Shown here: in pieces, positions 33,346 through 45,075 of the stretch | Numbering within the stretch: the stretch's first letter is position 1 | Layout of the letters: every line of letters starts with the position of its first letter | Source of the DNA: Corydoras sp. C115 | Taxonomy: Eukaryota > Chordata > Actinopteri > Siluriformes > Callichthyidae | Assembly (NCBI GenBank): GCA_019802505.1 | Contig: JAFMOC010000078.1 | Span: 1,537,501 to 1,601,500, forward strand | Direction: 5' to 3' | DNA length: 64,000 nt | Translations under genes and position numbers: made by a program | The notes under the pieces: model-generated | Told to the model about the DNA's origin: nothing | What the model saw: the letters and a program-made list of their open reading frames with translations, nothing else | Database searches by the model: none

Positions 33346-34990
33346 ACGCCCCCTTCTTGCTCCACTTATTGTCCATGTTCTCAGTTCCATGTCCTGTAAA
33401 GATGGACTTTGTAGAACACAAACAGATGGACTACAGTCTGAACTACAAAGTCCATCTTTATATTAAGTGGAATTGAGAACATGGACTTTGTAGTTCTCCA
33501 ATACTCTGTTCTAATGGTCAGAACCCCAATAATACCACCTCAGTGACACTGCTGGGATAGGAGAACACTGTAGTTCAGACTGTAGTCCATCTGTTTGTGT
33601 TCTACAGTGTTCTCCTATCCCAGCAGTGTCACTGAGGTGGTACTATTGGGGTTCTGACCATTAGAACAGAGTAAAGGGGACGTACACAGTATGTACTGTA
33701 GAACAAACAGATGGACTACAGTTTGGAATTGTAGAACTACAAAGTCCATGTTCTCAGTTCCACTTACTGTAAAGATGGACTTTGTAGTTCAGACTGTAGT
33801 CCATCTGTTTGTTCTACAGTACATACTGTGTACGTCTCCTTTACTCTGTTCTAATGGTCAGAACCCCAATAGTACCACCACAGAGCAGGGGTTATTTGGT
33901 TGGGGCATTATTCCTATCCCAGCAGTGTCACTGAGGTGGTACTATTGGGGTTCTGACCATTAGAACAGAGTAAAGGGGACGTACACAGTATGTACTGTGG
34001 AACAAACAGATGGACTACAGTCTGGAATTGGGGAACTACAAAGTCCATGTTCTCAGTTCCACTTAATGTAAAGATGGAGTTTGTAGTTCAGACTGTAGTC
34101 CATCTGTTTGTTCTACAGTACATACTGTGTACGTCCCCTTACTCTGTTCTAATGGTCAGAACCCCAATAGTACCACCACAGAGCAGGGGTTATTTGGTGG
34201 GTGCATTAGTCCTATCCCAGCAGTGTCACTGAGGTGGTACTATTGGGGTTCTGACCATTAGAACAGAGTAAAGGGGACGTACACAGTATGTACTGTAGAA
34301 CAAACAGATGGACTACAGTCTGGAATTGGAGAACTACAAAGTCCATGTTCTCAGTTCCACTTAATGTAAAGATGGACTTTGTAGTTCAGACTGTAGTCCA
34401 TCTGTTTGTTCTACAGTACATACTGTGTATGTACCCTTTACTCTGTTTTAATGGTCAGAACCCCAATAGTACCACCACAGAGCAGGGGTTATTTGGTTAG
34501 TGCATTAGTCCTATCCCAGCAGTGTCACTGAGGTGGTACTATTGGGGTTCTGACCATTAGAACAGAGTAAAGGGGATGTACACAGTATGTACTGTAGAAC
34601 ACAAACAGATGGACTACAGTCTGGAATTGCAGAACTACAAAGTCCATGTTCTCAGTTCCACTTAATGTAAAGATGGACTTTGTAGTTCAGACTGTAGTCC
34701 ATCTGTTTGTTCTACAGTACATAATGTGTACGTCCCCTTTACTCTGTTCTAATGGTCAGGACCCCAATAGTAGCACCACAGAGCAGGGGTTATTTGGTTG
34801 GTGCAGTAGTCCTATCCCAGCAGTGTCACTGAGACTGCTGCACTAACACCCCCTCACCACATCAGTGTCACTGCAGAACTGACAAACAATCCACCACCCA
34901 AATGACACCTGTTCTGTCAATAGAGAACAGAGACTAACAACAACAAGAACACAGATGTTCAACAGTCTGTAATTATAAAACTACAAAGTC
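33346..34990. repeat. Tandem array of palindromes, period about 299 bp
   Basis: Units recur at about 33690, 33989, 34287 and 34586, with the landmark TGTACTGTAGAACAAACAGA or its near match. Within each unit the arms (CCATTAGAACAGAGTAAAGG to ACTACAAAGTCCATG, over 100 bp) are near-perfect reverse complements around a spacer of about 25-30 bp. The outer ends carry CAGCAGTGTCACTGAGGTGG. The array is flanked by partial units at 33346-33600 and 34830-34990. Such arrays can form hairpins or cruciforms. Confidence 0.9.
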
Positions 34991-35060
34991 TATCAAAAGG
35001 GGGCGTGTCCAAACCTTTGCCTGACAAAGTAGACACCGAATTTAAAGTACATGAGCTTAC

Positions 35061-36135
35061 CTGTGCTAGCTTGCCTCCAGAAGACAGAAGAAGAACCCGC
35101 GAGTCCTGCAGCTGGACGGCCGGAGAACCCGTGCCATGTTTATGGACGGCAAAAGGACACGCTTTGTTCAGACGACGCCTTCCGTCACACACGGCCTCCC
35201 AAGCTCGGTCCGAAACGTGGCCCGCCTTCACAAGGGCTCGGGTGCCAGTGGAGACCTTCTTCTTGACCTTCTGGTTGTTCTTCTTGTACCTCCGGATCAG
35301 GACGGTGGAGCGGTCCTTCTTGTTGTAGCCGAACTCTACATCGGGAGAGCCGCCATCGCCATCGACGGGCTGCGGGTCCGAGGACACGGGCCAGGGTATT
35401 CTCAGGCACCTGACTTTGGGGCGGCTCTGAAGTCTTTCCAAACTGGAATGGGTGCACAGGTGACACTTTAAACTTACGCAGTCCCGCCCGTCCCCTGGCG
35501 GTTCATCGGCGTAGAGGCAAGTGCATTGGAACTGGGTGGGGAAAGATGGGGGCAAGCTGGTTCTCCGGTTGTCCAAGTTTGGCGGGTCTTCATCGAGCTG
35601 AGCTGCGTCAGAAGAAATCCCCTCTGTTTTCGGAGGAAGCCCCGTTTCCCCGACTCTGGTGAAGGCGGCCTCCTGGCAGCGTCCATCCTTTTCCACTGGC
35701 CCACATGTGCTGCACGGCTGGCTGCGAGACAAACCCTCCACCCGCCGATGACAAACCGTGCAGCACCTACAGTCCTTGGCTACGCAGTCCAGGCTGTCCA
35801 AGCTCCTAGATCGCGTGTCCAGAGAGACCTTTGCAGCGCGGGCCAAGCGGATATGCGGACAAGGCTTTACGTCGCAGCAATTTGCTAAACAGGGGATGCG
35901 TGGCTCCGAATTGCTCCGCTCTGAAGCGAACGAAAGCTGATATTTAGGACTTTTTGCCAATGAAGGGGAAGTCTCTCGCACTGCCATCCTGAACCGAAGG
36001 AACACAGCCTGCTCGGGGTTCACCGACCCGGGGGGAAGCCGAATTCCCGCCTGCTCTTCCACGCAAACCCTCATGTCGCAAAGCATTTGAGGACCGGTAG
36101 AGGACACGGGAGAGTGGCTTCCAAATGGTTTGTGT
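35061..36135 (-). CDS. Internal protein-coding exon of an unrecognised Cys-rich gene
   Basis: This is the only long open stretch with normal protein composition. On the minus strand a pyrimidine-rich acceptor (CTCTTCCTTTCGTTTAG) precedes the exon, and a donor (CACAG, then GTAAGC) follows it. Between them 1 + 358 codons are open; the intron phase is 2 at the start and 0 at the end. An in-frame stop lies upstream of the acceptor, and readthrough past the donor soon enters repeat DNA, so this is an internal exon, not a whole gene. Visible features are Cys clusters (CLANCCDVKPC, CVAKDCRCCTVCH, CSTC, CTC, CHLC), a Ser/Asp stretch SLDTRSRSLDSLDC, and a basic patch RRYKKNNQKVKKKV followed by STGTRALVKAG near the C-terminal end. 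The basic patch could bind acidic partners or act as a nuclear signal. No family was recognised and no function is proposed. Confidence 0.72.
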
Positions 36136-36330
36136 CTAAACGAAAGGAAGAGTCAACGGCCTCGGTTCCAAAACGAAGGCATGTAGCATTAGGAGACACT
36201 CCTACATTGCGTAAGGCTCAGCCCTCTCGTATCCAAAGCTCTTCTCGGAGAACCTGGCTGCATCAGAGAACTGCAAATGAAATGAGAAACAAACGTTAGC
36301 AAATAACTGGACTGAAGCTTTACTCCGTAC
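36136..36330 (-). other. Putative intron upstream of the Cys-rich exon
   Basis: It includes the pyrimidine-rich acceptor just above 36135. The stretch at about 36288-36340 (CAAATAACTGGACTGAAGC) is repeated with changes at about 39060-39110, on the other side of the first TG-array domain. Confidence 0.5.
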
Positions 36331-36589
36331 AGTTTGCTGCATGTGTGTGTGTGAGTAAGAGAGAGTGAATGTGTGTATGTGGTTTGGATACACATATATA
36401 TATACATATACACGCACATACATATATATGTGTGTGTGTGTGTGTGTCTAAGAGAGAGAGAGAGTCTGTGATTGTGGTGGTGTGTACTGTGACATACTGT
36501 GGGAGTGTGACTGTGAGAGCAAGTGAATGAGTGTGTGTATGTGGTTTGGGATGGTGTGTAATGTGACATAAAATACTATGAGTGTAGTA

Positions 36590-36625
<36 letters not shown>

Positions 36626-36777
36626 GTGTGTGTGTGTGTGCATGATGTGGTGTGGTTTGGGATAGTGTGTACTGTGGCATACTGTAAGTGTGCATGTGTG
36701 TGAGTAAAAGAGAGAGTGAGTGTGTGTATGTAGTTTTGGATGGTGTGTACTGTGACATAACGTACTGTGAGTGTGGC

Positions 36778-36816
<39 letters not shown>

Positions 36817-36890
36817 ACATACTGTGGGAGTGTGTGTATGTGGTTTGGGATGGTGTGTAATGTGACATAAAATACTGTGTGGTATGTATA

Positions 36891-36925
<35 letters not shown>

Positions 36926-38118
36926 TGTGGTGTGGTTTGGGATAGTGTGTGCTTTGACGTACTGTGAGTGTGTGTGTGTGAGTGTAAGAGCAAGAGTGAG
37001 TGTGTGTATGAGAGAGAGAGAGAGAGTATGTGTGTACATGTAATGTGGTTTGGGATGGTGTGTACATACTGTAAGTGTGCTATATACGAGTTTGTGTGTG
37101 TGTGTGTGTGTGTGTTTGTGGATGGTGTGTACGTGGATGGTGTGTACTGTGATGTACTGTAAGTGTGCTATATACGAGTGTGTGTGTGTGTGTGTTTGTG
37201 GATGGTGTGTACGTGGATGGTGTGTACTGTGATGTACTGTAAGTGTGCTATATACGAGTGTGTGTGTGTGTGTGTTTGTGGATGGTGTGTACGTGGATGG
37301 TGTGTACTGTGGCGTACTGTAAGTGTGCTATATACGAGTGTGTGTGTGTGTTTGTGGATGGTGTGTACTGTGAAGTACTGTAAGTGTGCTATGAGTGTGT
37401 GTGTGTGTGTGTGTGTGTGTTTGTGGATGGTGTGTACTGTGACGTACTGTAAGTGTGCTGTATACGTGTGTGTGAGTTTGTGGATGGTGTGTACTGTAAG
37501 TGTGCTATATACGAGTGTGTGTGTGTGTGTTTGTGGATGGTGTGTACTGTGACGTACTGTAAGTGTGCTGTATACGTGTGTGTGTGTTTGTGGATGGTGT
37601 GTACTGTAAGTGTGCTATATACGAGTGTGTGTGTGTGTGTTTGTGGATGGTGTGTACTGTGACGTACTGTAAGTGTGCTGTATACGTGTGTGTGTGTTTG
37701 TGGATGGTGGGTACTGTAAGTGTGCTATATACGAGTGTGTGTGTGTGTTTGTGGATGGTGTGTACTGTAAGTGTGCTATATACGTGTGTGTGTGTGTGTG
37801 TGTGTTTGTGGATGGTGTGTACTGTGACGTACTGTAAGTGTGCTGTATACGAGTGTGTGTGTGTGTGTGTGTGTGTGTACTGTGATGTACTGTAAGTGTG
37901 CTAAATACGAGAGTGTGTGTGTGTTTGTGGATGGTGTGTACGTGGATGGTGTGTACTGTGACGTACTGTAAGTGTGCTATATACGAGTGTGTGTGTGTGT
38001 GTTTGTGGATGGTGTGTACTGTGACATACTGTAAGTGTGCTATATACGAGTGTGTGTGTGTGTGTGTGTGTTTGTGGATGGTGTGTACTGTGACGTACTG
38101 TAAGTGTGCTATATATGA

Positions 38119-38150
<32 letters not shown>

Positions 38151-38199
38151 GTTTGTGGATGGTGTGTACTGTGACATACTGTAAGTGTGCTATATATGA

Positions 38200-38231
<32 letters not shown>

Positions 38232-39012
38232 GTACGTGGATGGTGTGTACTGTGACGTACTGTAAGTGTGCTGTATACGAGTGTGTGTGTGTGTGTGTGT
38301 GTTTGTGGATGGTGTGTACGTGGATGGTGTGTACTGTGACGTACTGTAAGTGTGATATATACACGAGTGTGTGTGTGTGTTTGCGGATGGTGTGCACTGT
38401 AAGTGTGCTATATACGAGTTTGTGTGTGTGTGTGTGTGTGTTTGTGGATGGTGTGTACGTGGATGGTGTGTACTGTGACGTACTGTAAGTGTGCTATATA
38501 CACGAGTGTGTGTGTGTGTTTGCGGATGGTGTGTACTGTAAGTGTGCTATATACGAGTTTGTGTGTGTGTTTGTGGATGGTGTGTACTGTAAGTGTGCTA
38601 TATATGAGTGTGTGTGTGTGTGTGTGTGGATGGTGTGTACTGTGACGTACTGTAAGTGTGCTATATACACGAGTTTGTGTGTGTGTTTGTGGATGGTGTG
38701 TACTGTAAGTGTGCTATATATGAGTGTGTGTGTGTGTGTGTTTGTGGATGGTGTGTACTGTAAGTGTGCTATATATGAGTGTGTGTGTGTGTGTTTGTGG
38801 ATGGTGTGTACTGTGACGTACTGTAAGTGTGCTATATACGAGTGTGTGTGTGTTTGCGGATGGTGTGTACTGTAAGTGTGCTATATATGAGTGTGTGTGT
38901 GTGTGTGTTTGTGGATGGTGTGTACTGTGACGTACTGTAAGTGTGCTATATACGAGTGTGTGTGTGTTTGTGGATGGTGTGTACTGTGACATACTGTAAG
39001 TGTGCTATATAC

Positions 39013-39047
<35 letters not shown>

Positions 39048-39052
39048 TGGAT
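36331..39052. repeat. TG-rich minisatellite, domain 1
   Basis: The unit is about 50-90 bp of variable length: (TG)n, TTTGTGGATGG, TGTGTACTGTGACGTACTG, TAAGTGTGCTATATACGAG. Variation comes mainly from the TG run and the optional block GTACGTGGATGGTGT. The left part (36.33-37.05 kb) is less regular and carries GAGAGA runs and a TA run (36779-36802). Open frames exist in all frames because the unit lacks stops. They encode Val-Cys or His-Thr runs and are artefacts. Confidence 0.92.
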
Positions 39053-39530
39053 TTGCTAAAAAACAAATGTTATATAAATAACTGAACTGAAGCTTAACTC
39101 TGTACAGCAATCAAAAGCCTTTAAAATCTCAAACTAATATTCATGTTGCTTCTTGGTATTTTTTATTTATGGAGAGTCATTGAGAACTTCACTCTCAGAT
39201 GTACTATGTATGATGTATGATGTTTGATATGTTGGCTGATGGAGGCCATGCTTGGATTAATTCTAGGGTTTTACGCTGATAAGTAAAAAAAAAAAAAAAT
39301 GTAGAAATCACGACTGTAGCATCCACACCCACCAAACAGACATCAACTACATGAGCTAATACTGAGCGTCTGCCAGGGATTACAGCTCCGAGTCCGTTAC
39401 TGCAGATAGTGAGGGATGAGCCGGGTGGGAGGGCAGGGCGAGTTTAGCGAGAGGGAAATGCAATTGCTACAGACTGAATCAGTGAAGCTTTCACTGTGAC
39501 GCAAATAAATAAAAAGAAAAGAAAAATCGT
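39053..39530. other. Single-copy island inside TG-rich region
   Basis: The first 55 bp duplicate 36.29-36.34 kb. The remainder is balanced single-copy sequence with a short A run at about 39286. There is no coding frame of note. Confidence 0.5.
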
Positions 39531-40572
39531 GAACTAAGTTTCAAAAAACTCATGAAAATGTTTAAAAATGTGTGTGCTGTTTCAGAGAAAGAAAGTGTGT
39601 ATGTGTGTGGTTTGGGATGCTGTGTAGTGTGAGATGAAATACTGTAAGTGGGCCGTGTGTGTGTGTGTTTCAGAGCAAGAGAAAGAGAAAAAAAAGGTGT
39701 AAGTGGTTTGTTGTGGTGTGTACTGTGACATACTGTATGGTGTGTGTGTGTGTGAGTGTGTATGTGGTTTGGGATGGTGTGTACTGTGATATACTGTATG
39801 GTGTGTGTGTGAGTGAGTGAGTGTGTATGTGGTTTGGGGTGGTGTGTAATGTGACATAACATACTGTGAGTGTGCTATGCATGTGTGTGTGAGATGAAAT
39901 ACTGTAAGTGTGCCGTGTGTGTGTGTTTCAGAGTGAGAGAAAGAAAAAAAAAAAAGGTCTAAGTGATTTGTAATGGTGTGTACTGTGACATACTGTATGG
40001 TGTGTGTGTGTATGTGGTTTGGGATGGTGTGTACTGTGATATATTGTATGGTGTGTGTGTGAGAGAGTGTGTGTATGTGGTTTGGGATGGTGTGTAATGT
40101 GACATAACCATAAAACTGTGAGTGGGCTATTTGTGTATGGGTGTGTTGTCCTTTGTGGATGAAATACTGTAAGTTGTAGGTTGGCCGTGTGTGTGTGTTC
40201 AGAGTGAGAGAAATAAAAAAAAAAAAAAAAAAAAAAGGTCTAAGTGGTTTGTTATGGTGTGTACTGTGACATACTGTATGTGTGTGTGTGAGTGAGTGTG
40301 TATATGTGGTTTAGGATGGTGTGTACTGTGACATACTGTGTGTGTGTGTGTGTGTAAGATTAAATACTGTAAGTGTGCCATGTGTGTGTGTGTGTGTGTG
40401 TGTTTCAGCGTGAGAGAAAGAAAAAAAAAAAGGTGTAAGTGGTTTGTTATGGTGTGTACTGTGACATACTGTATGTGTGTGAGTGAGTGAGTGTGTATGT
40501 GGTTTGGGATGGTGTGTAATGCGACATAACATACTGTGAGTGTGCTATGTATATATGTGTGTTTTTGCTATG

Positions 40573-40613
<41 letters not shown>

Positions 40614-40867
40614 CAGAGAGAAAGAGAAAAAAAAGGTATAAGTGGTTTGTGATGGTGTGTACTGTGACATACTGTATGTGTGTGTGTGTGAGGGTAAGTG
40701 TGTGTATGTGGTTTGTGATGGTGTGTACTGTGAGTGTACGTGTGTGTGTAGTGAGAGAGTAAGTAAGTGAATGAGTGTGTGTGTGTGGTTTGGTGTGTAA
40801 TGTGACATAACATACTGTGAATGTGCTATGTGTGTGTGTTTGTGCAAGATGAAATACTGTAATTGTG

Positions 40868-40900
<33 letters not shown>

Positions 40901-41373
40901 AGAGAGAAAAAGAAAAAAGTATATGTGGTTTGGGATGGTCTGTACTGTGACAGTGTACGTGTGTGTGTGTGAGAGAGTAAGTAAGTGAATAAGTGTGTGT
41001 GTGTGTGTGGTTTGGGATGGTGTGTACTGTGACATGGTATAGTGTGAGTGTGAAATGTGTGAGTGTGTGTGAAAGAGACCGAAAGAGAATGCAAGAGAAA
41101 GAATGTATGTGGTTTGGTTTAGCGGGTACAGTGACCTGAAATACTGTGTGTGTGTGTGTGTGTGTGAGAGCACGAGCGAGCGAGAGTGTGTGAATGTGTG
41201 GTTTGTGATGGTGTGTACTGTGTGTATATACGTGTGTGTGAGAGAGAGGGGGAGCGAGAGAGTCTGTGTGTGTGATGGTGTGTACTGTGACATACTGTGA
41301 GTGTGTTGTGTGTATGTGAGAGGGAGAGTGAGTGTGTGTGTGTACTGTGACATAACATACTGTGAGTGGGCTA

Positions 41374-41413
<40 letters not shown>

Positions 41414-41420
41414 TGTGTGT
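39531..41420. repeat. TG-rich minisatellite, domain 2
   Basis: The longer, looser unit is built of GTGGTTTGGGATGGTGTGTA, CTGTGACATACTGTATG, (TG)n and a purine block (AGAGAGAAAGAAAAAAAA) preceded by TTTCAGAG. A-runs at about 39943-39955, 40207-40235 and 40420-40432 lie at matching positions of successive longer units, suggesting a higher-order period of roughly 200-270 bp. Confidence 0.85.
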
Positions 41421-42075
41421 GTGTGTGTACGTGTAATGTGTTTGTGGATGGTGTGTACTGTGGCGTACTGTAAGTGTGCTGTTTACATGTGTGTGTGTTT
41501 GTGATGTGGTTAGGGATGGTGTGTACTGTGGCGTACTGTAAGTGTGCTGTGTGTGTGTTTGTGGATGGTGTGTACTGTGGCGTACTGTAAGTGTGCTGCG
41601 TGTGTGTGTGTGTTTGTGATGTGGTTAGGGATGGTGTGTACTGTGACTGTACTGTAAGTGTGCTGCGTGTGTGTGTGTGTGCGTTTGTGATGTGGTTAGG
41701 GATGGTGTGTACTGTGGCGTACTGTAAGTGTGCTATAAAGGTGTGTGTGTTTGTGGATGGTGTGTATTGTGGTGAACTGTAAGTGTGCTATAAAGGTGTG
41801 TGTGTGTGTGTGTTTGTGGATGGTGTGTACTGTGACTGTACTGTAAGTGTGCTATAAAGGTATGTGTGTGTGTGTTTGTGGATGGTGTGTACTGTGACTA
41901 TACTGTAAGTGTGATGTGTGTGTGTGTGTGTTTGTGGATGGTGTGTACTGTGACTGTACTGTAAGTGTGCGTGTGGATGGTGTGTACTGTGACTGTACTG
42001 TAAGTGTGCTATAAAGGTGTGTGTGTGTTTGTGGATGGTGTGTACTGTGACTGTACTGTAAGTGTGCTATATATA

Positions 42076-42126
<51 letters not shown>

Positions 42127-42668
42127 TGTGGTTAGGGATGGTGTGGTTAGAGGCAGAATCGGAGTCTGACCCTAAACAGGAAAGCACGTCAACAAAAACT
42201 GATGTGAAAGTCAGCCTGGGGGGGGGGGGTTCCCCATGCCCATCCAGGGGAGAACATTTCGCCAATCTATCACTGGACACACACTCACTCACACAGACAC
42301 GCACACACACACTATATGGGGCAATTTGGAGAACTTGGGCGTGGTAGCTCAGTGGTAAGGGTGTTGGGTTATCAATCTGAAGGTTGGGGGTTCAAATCCC
42401 AGGTCCACTGAAGTTACCAATGTGGGTCCTTGAGCAAGACCCTTAACCCTCATTGCTCCAGGGATGTTGTGATGAACCCTGTGGTCACCTTGTAAGTCGC
42501 TTTGGATAAAAGCGTCCAATAAATGACCAAATGTAATGTAATGTAACTCAATTGACTTGATCCATGTTTTTGTGTGACTGTACTGTAAGTGTGCTATATA
42601 CGTGTGTGTGTGTGTGTTTGTGATGTGGTTAGGGATGGTGTGTACTGTGACTTTACTGTAAGTGTGCA

Positions 42669-42703
<35 letters not shown>

Positions 42704-43432
42704 GGATGGTGTGTACAGTGAAATACTGTTAGTGTGCCTTATACGTGTGTGTGTGTATTTGTGGATGGTGTGTACTGTAAGTGTGCTATATACGAGTGTG
42801 TGTGTGTGTGTGTGATGTGGTTAGGGATGGTGTGTACTGTGACTGTACTGTAAGTGTGCTGTATGTGTGCGTGTGTGTTTTGGATGGTGTGTACTGTGAA
42901 AAACTGTAAGTGTGCTATATACGTGTGTGTGTGTGTGTGTGTGATGTGGTTAGGGATGGTGTGTACTGTAAGTGTGCTGTATGTGTGTGTGTGATATGTT
43001 TTGGATGGTGTGTACTGTAAGTGTGCTGTATGTGTGTGTGTGTGTGTGTGATATGTTTTGGATGGTGTGTACTGTGACGTACTGTAAGTGTTCTATAAAC
43101 GCGCGTGTGTGTATTTGTGGATGGTGTGTACGGTAAGTGTGCTGTGTGTGATGTGGTTAGGGATGGTGTGTACTGTGACTGTACTGTAAGTGTGCTGTAT
43201 GTGTGTGTGTGTTTGTGTGTGTATGTGGGTGTTTGTGATGTGGTTAGGGTAAGTGTTCTATAAACGCGCGTGTGTGTATTTGTGGATGGTGTGTACGGTA
43301 AGTGTGCTGTGTGTGATGTGGTTAGGGATGGTGTGTACTGTGACTGTACTGTAAGTGTGCTGCATGTGTGTGTGTGTCTGTTTGTGATGTGGTTAGGGAT
43401 GTGTGTACTGTGACTGTACTGTAAGTGTGCTG

Positions 43433-43466
<34 letters not shown>

Positions 43467-44095
43467 TGATGTAGTTAGGGATGGTGTGTACTGTGACTGT
43501 ACTTTAAGTGTGCTTTAAGCATGTGTGTGTGTGTGTGTTTGTGATGTGGTTAGGGATTGTGTGTACTGTAAGTGTGCTGCATGTGTGTGTGTGTGTGTGA
43601 TCTGGTAAGGGATGGTGTGTACTGTAAGTGTGCTGCATGTGTGTGTGTGTGTGTGATCTGGTAAGGGATGGTGTGTACTGTAAGTGTGCTGCATGTGTGT
43701 GTGTGTGTGTGATCTGGTAAGGGATGGTGTGTACTGTAAGTGTGCTGCATGTGTGTGTGTGTTTGTGATGTGGTTAGGGATTGTGTGTACTGTAAGTGTG
43801 CTGCATGTGTGTGTGTGTGTGTGATCTGGTAAGGGATGGTGTGTACTGTAAGTGTGCTGCATGTGTGTGTGTGTTTGTGATGTGGTTAGGGATGACTGTA
43901 CTGCAAGTGTGCTGTGTATGTGTGTGTGTGTTTGTGATGTGGTTAGGGATGGTGTGTACTGTGACTGTACTGTAAGTGTGCTGTATGTGTGTGTGCGCGT
44001 GTGTGTGATCTGGTTAGGGATGGTGTGTACTGTGACGTACTATAAGTGTGCGTGTGTGTGTGTGATCTGGTTGGGGATGGTGTGTACAGGATTGT
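41421..44095. repeat. TG-rich minisatellite, domain 3
   Basis: Units carry TTTGTGATGTGGTTAGGG, ATGGTGTGTACTGTGACTG and TACTGTAAGTGTGCT. A homogeneous sub-array has 56-bp units with GATCTGGTAAGGGATGG (landmarks 43601, 43657, 43713). A longer unit with AAACGCGCGTG occurs twice (about 43090-43200 and 43255-43360). A SINE composite interrupts the array at 42.15-42.57 kb. Confidence 0.88.
42150..42570. mobile_element. SINE-within-SINE composite, shortened copy
   Basis: A single-copy lead (CAGAATCGGAGTCTGACCC to GTGAAAGTCAGCC) is followed by a deleted minus-strand DANA-like SINE. A plus-strand V-SINE (about 42337-42545) is inserted after GGCAATTTGGAGAACTT. The DANA-like body resumes as CTCAATTGACTTGATCC before the TG array returns. 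The same arrangement, in longer form, is at 44.4 kb. Confidence 0.85.
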
Positions 44096-44174
44096 GGGAC
44101 CAACAAACCAACCCAATGTCCACATCTTACAGCCCAATGTTAATTTCCTAACATTTAACCAATCACATTTCAGC

Positions 44175-44280
44175 ATCATTTGTTGCCAGGGTCAAAAAGC
44201 TTCAGTGGCTCTAAGATTTAAACCCACTACCTTCAGATTGGCCGTCCAACACCCTGACCACTGAGCTCCCACACCTACCC
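44175..44280 (-). mobile_element. Degraded V-SINE head
   Basis: Minus-strand reading gives GTGGGAGCTCAGTGGTCAG, CAATCTGAAGGTAG and a B-box-like GGTTTAAATC, then stops. It is clearly more diverged than the V-SINEs at 42.4 and 44.8 kb. Confidence 0.7.
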
Positions 44281-44395
44281 ATCAGTCTCTGGGAATCAGG
44301 GTTCCGCTTCATTCCCCGGTTTACAGAATGCGGTTGATGTCAGAGTTTTGTTAAAGCCCCTTTCAAACCAAACAATGAGGCAGGACTCTGTGCAC

Positions 44396-45075
44396 TGAGG
44401 CAGAATCGGAGTCTGACCCTAAACAGGAAAGCACGTCAACAAAAACTGATGTGAAAGTCAGCCCTATATATAAACCTACAACCTCTGTATTCTCTCACAG
44501 TCCTGTTCTAAATCCATCCATCCATCATCTTCTGCTTTATCCTATATTAGGGTCGCGGGGGGGGGGTTCCCCATGCCCATTCAGAGGAGAACATTTCAGG
44601 CGCTGGTCAGATACACCAAGGACAGGGTGCCAATCTATCACTGGACACACATTCACTCACACAGACATACTATATAGGGCAATTTGGAGAACTTGGGCGT
44701 GGTAGCTCAGCGGTTAGGGTGTTGGGTTATCAATCTGAAGGTTGGGGGTTCAAATCCCAGGTCCACTGAAGTTACCAAATGTGGGTCCTTGAGCAAGACC
44801 CTTAACCCTCATTGCTCCAGGGATGTTGTGATTAACCCTGTGGTCACCTTGTAAGTCGCTTTGGATAAAAGCGTCCAATAAATGACCAAATGTAATGGAA
44901 ATGTAATGTAACTCAATTGACTTGATCCATGTTTTTTGGACTGTGGGAGGAAACCGGAGAACCCAGAGGAAACCCACGGGGAGAACATGGAAACTCCACC
45001 CAGATGGGGATTCGAACCGGGAATCCCTAACGCTGAGAGGAGAACATGCTAACCACTAAGCCACCGTGCCACCCG
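44396..45075. mobile_element. SINE-within-SINE composite, full copy
   Basis: The lead sequence matches 42.15 kb. A minus-strand DANA-like SINE (about 44510-45075) is interrupted by a plus-strand V-SINE (44695-44912) at the same base as in the 42-kb copy. The V-SINE tail is (AATGTAATG)-like. The outer SINE ends normally at CCACTAAGCCACCGTGCCAC. Confidence 0.87.

Noticed and set aside
34959..36107. A complete 382-codon intronless gene
   Set aside because: The frame begins with GTG, not ATG, after a good acceptor, and passes a consensus donor at 35060 into non-coding sequence. It is better read as an internal exon of 358 codons.
41620..44060. Telomeric TTAGGG words in the TG array
   Set aside because: A single GGTTAGGGA per unit, not tandem. 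It is part of the minisatellite unit.
36320..44100. Long open frames encoding Val-Cys-rich or His-Thr-rich proteins (up to about 260 codons)
   Set aside because: They arise because TG/CA repeats have no stop codon in several frames. Composition is entirely that of the repeat and no splice or start context supports them.
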